From Novosphingobium sp. (GTDB lineage Bacteria; Pseudomonadota; Alphaproteobacteria; Sphingomonadales; Sphingomonadaceae): a stretch of 7,758 nucleotides of DNA. The notes under the pieces were generated by a model. That model worked only from the letters and a program-made list of their open reading frames with translations, made no database searches and was not told the origin of the DNA. Below, one piece after another: positions 7,346 through 7,758 of the stretch. Both the position numbers and the translations under genes were made by a program. The stretch spans positions 1 to 7,758 of the forward strand of contig JAIXYF010000043.1 of NCBI GenBank assembly GCA_027490345.1. Direction: 5' to 3'. The stretch's first letter is position 1. Each line of letters begins with the position of its first letter.

Positions 7346-7758
7346 CTAGATCCCGAAGAGTTTCAGAGCTGCGTCAAAGACGCCTTCAAAACCGCGCTTC
7401 AGGCCCGTTTTGCCCGCCAGCGGAGCCTCTTCGATAAGCAGCACGCCGCGCCCCTCCGCGACTTGGTCTTTGAGCAAGGGTTCCCGCCCCAGAAGGTAAT
7501 AGAGGAACACTTCGGTCCGGATCACTGAGTAGGCCAAGTCTGCCGAAAAGCCGATCAACTGGCTCGGATTGACGATCCGGCCAAGCCCTGCCGCTTCAAT
7601 GCGCACGCCGCGCCCGCCTTTGAGCACCAGCTTGGCTGGGCCGTGAAAGGCGAGATATCGAAACTGCCAGGTCAGCAAGGCATGCAGCGAAAACACCCGG
7701 TAGTGGTTCTTTATTCGCACAGTTTTGCCCACTGGCTTGACCAGCCCGGCAAGAGCGC
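7346..7758 (-). CDS. AIM24-like protein of unknown function, C-terminal part (start outside window)
   Basis: The frame is open to the right edge. A GTG at 7730-7732 is possible, but the eight upstream codons (ALAGLVKP) continue smoothly and no ribosome site precedes it, so I treat the gene as 5'-truncated, with 136 residues visible. The sequence is rich in short beta strands: RYLAFHGPAKLVLKGGRGV, then GRIVNPSQLIGFSADLAYSV and a GRGV strand near the end. The pattern of a 'hypothetical beta-sandwich strand, GP-linked strand, GFSADLAYSV' recalls the C-terminal part of AIM24/TIGR00266 proteins, whose molecular function is not established in bacteria. There is no signal or TM segment in the visible part. 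Stop TAG lies at 7346-7348. The next gene on the same strand starts 177 bp downstream, behind its own candidate regulatory sites, so co-transcription is uncertain. The family assignment is tentative; the reading frame itself is well supported. Confidence 0.6.
   Translation of the reverse strand, partial: ALAGLVKPVGKTVRIKNHYRVFSLHALLTWQFRYLAFHGPAKLVLKGGRGVRIEAAGLGRIVNPSQLIGFSADLAYSVIRTEVFLYYLLGREPLLKDQVAEGRGVLLIEEAPLAGKTGLKRGFEGVFDAALKLFGI

Noticed and set aside
7316..7528. 70-codon plus-strand frame near the right end
   Set aside because: It mostly overlaps the AIM24-like frame on the opposite strand, which has a better beta-strand pattern and stays open to the window edge.

Overview
The window reads as chromosomal DNA from a high-GC alphaproteobacterium, most likely of the sphingomonad type (Sphingomonadales, for example Novosphingobium or a relative). 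The evidence is the strong G/C bias at third codon positions, a large TamB protein of alphaproteobacterial style, and marked scarcity of the CcrM methylation site GANTC (four copies found by eye in 7.76 kb). The taxon is an inference; no rRNA or marker gene is present. There is no mobile element, tRNA, rRNA or CRISPR array.

Layout. (1) Positions 1-2674, plus strand: the C-terminal 890 or so residues of a TamB-type envelope protein whose start lies left of the window. (2) 2685-2710: a GC-rich hairpin that ends tamB and the convergent gene after it. (3) 2738-4162, minus strand: a complete NAD(P)-dependent aldehyde dehydrogenase with all catalytic residues. (4) 4163-4368: a 206-bp divergent intergenic region holding a perfect 8-bp inverted repeat. 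(5) 4369-6663, plus strand: a two-TM, CHASE4-like sensor with GGDEF and EAL domains for cyclic-di-GMP turnover. (6) 6671-7168, minus strand: a small exported CHAP-domain amidase or peptidase, ending 7 bp from the previous gene. (7) 7169-7345: its upstream region, with a CRP-like palindrome and two GANTC sites. (8) 7346-7758, minus strand: the C-terminal part of an AIM24-like protein of unknown function, running off the right edge.

The five genes do not form an operon. They alternate in direction and most are single transcription units. Three act at the envelope (TamB, the membrane-bound c-di-GMP enzyme, the secreted CHAP protein), but nothing in the sequence links them functionally. I see no convincing new multi-gene system. 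The most interesting signal is regulatory: two of the four GANTC sites in the window, and a near-consensus CRP/FNR-type palindrome, lie together in the 177 bp in front of the CHAP gene.
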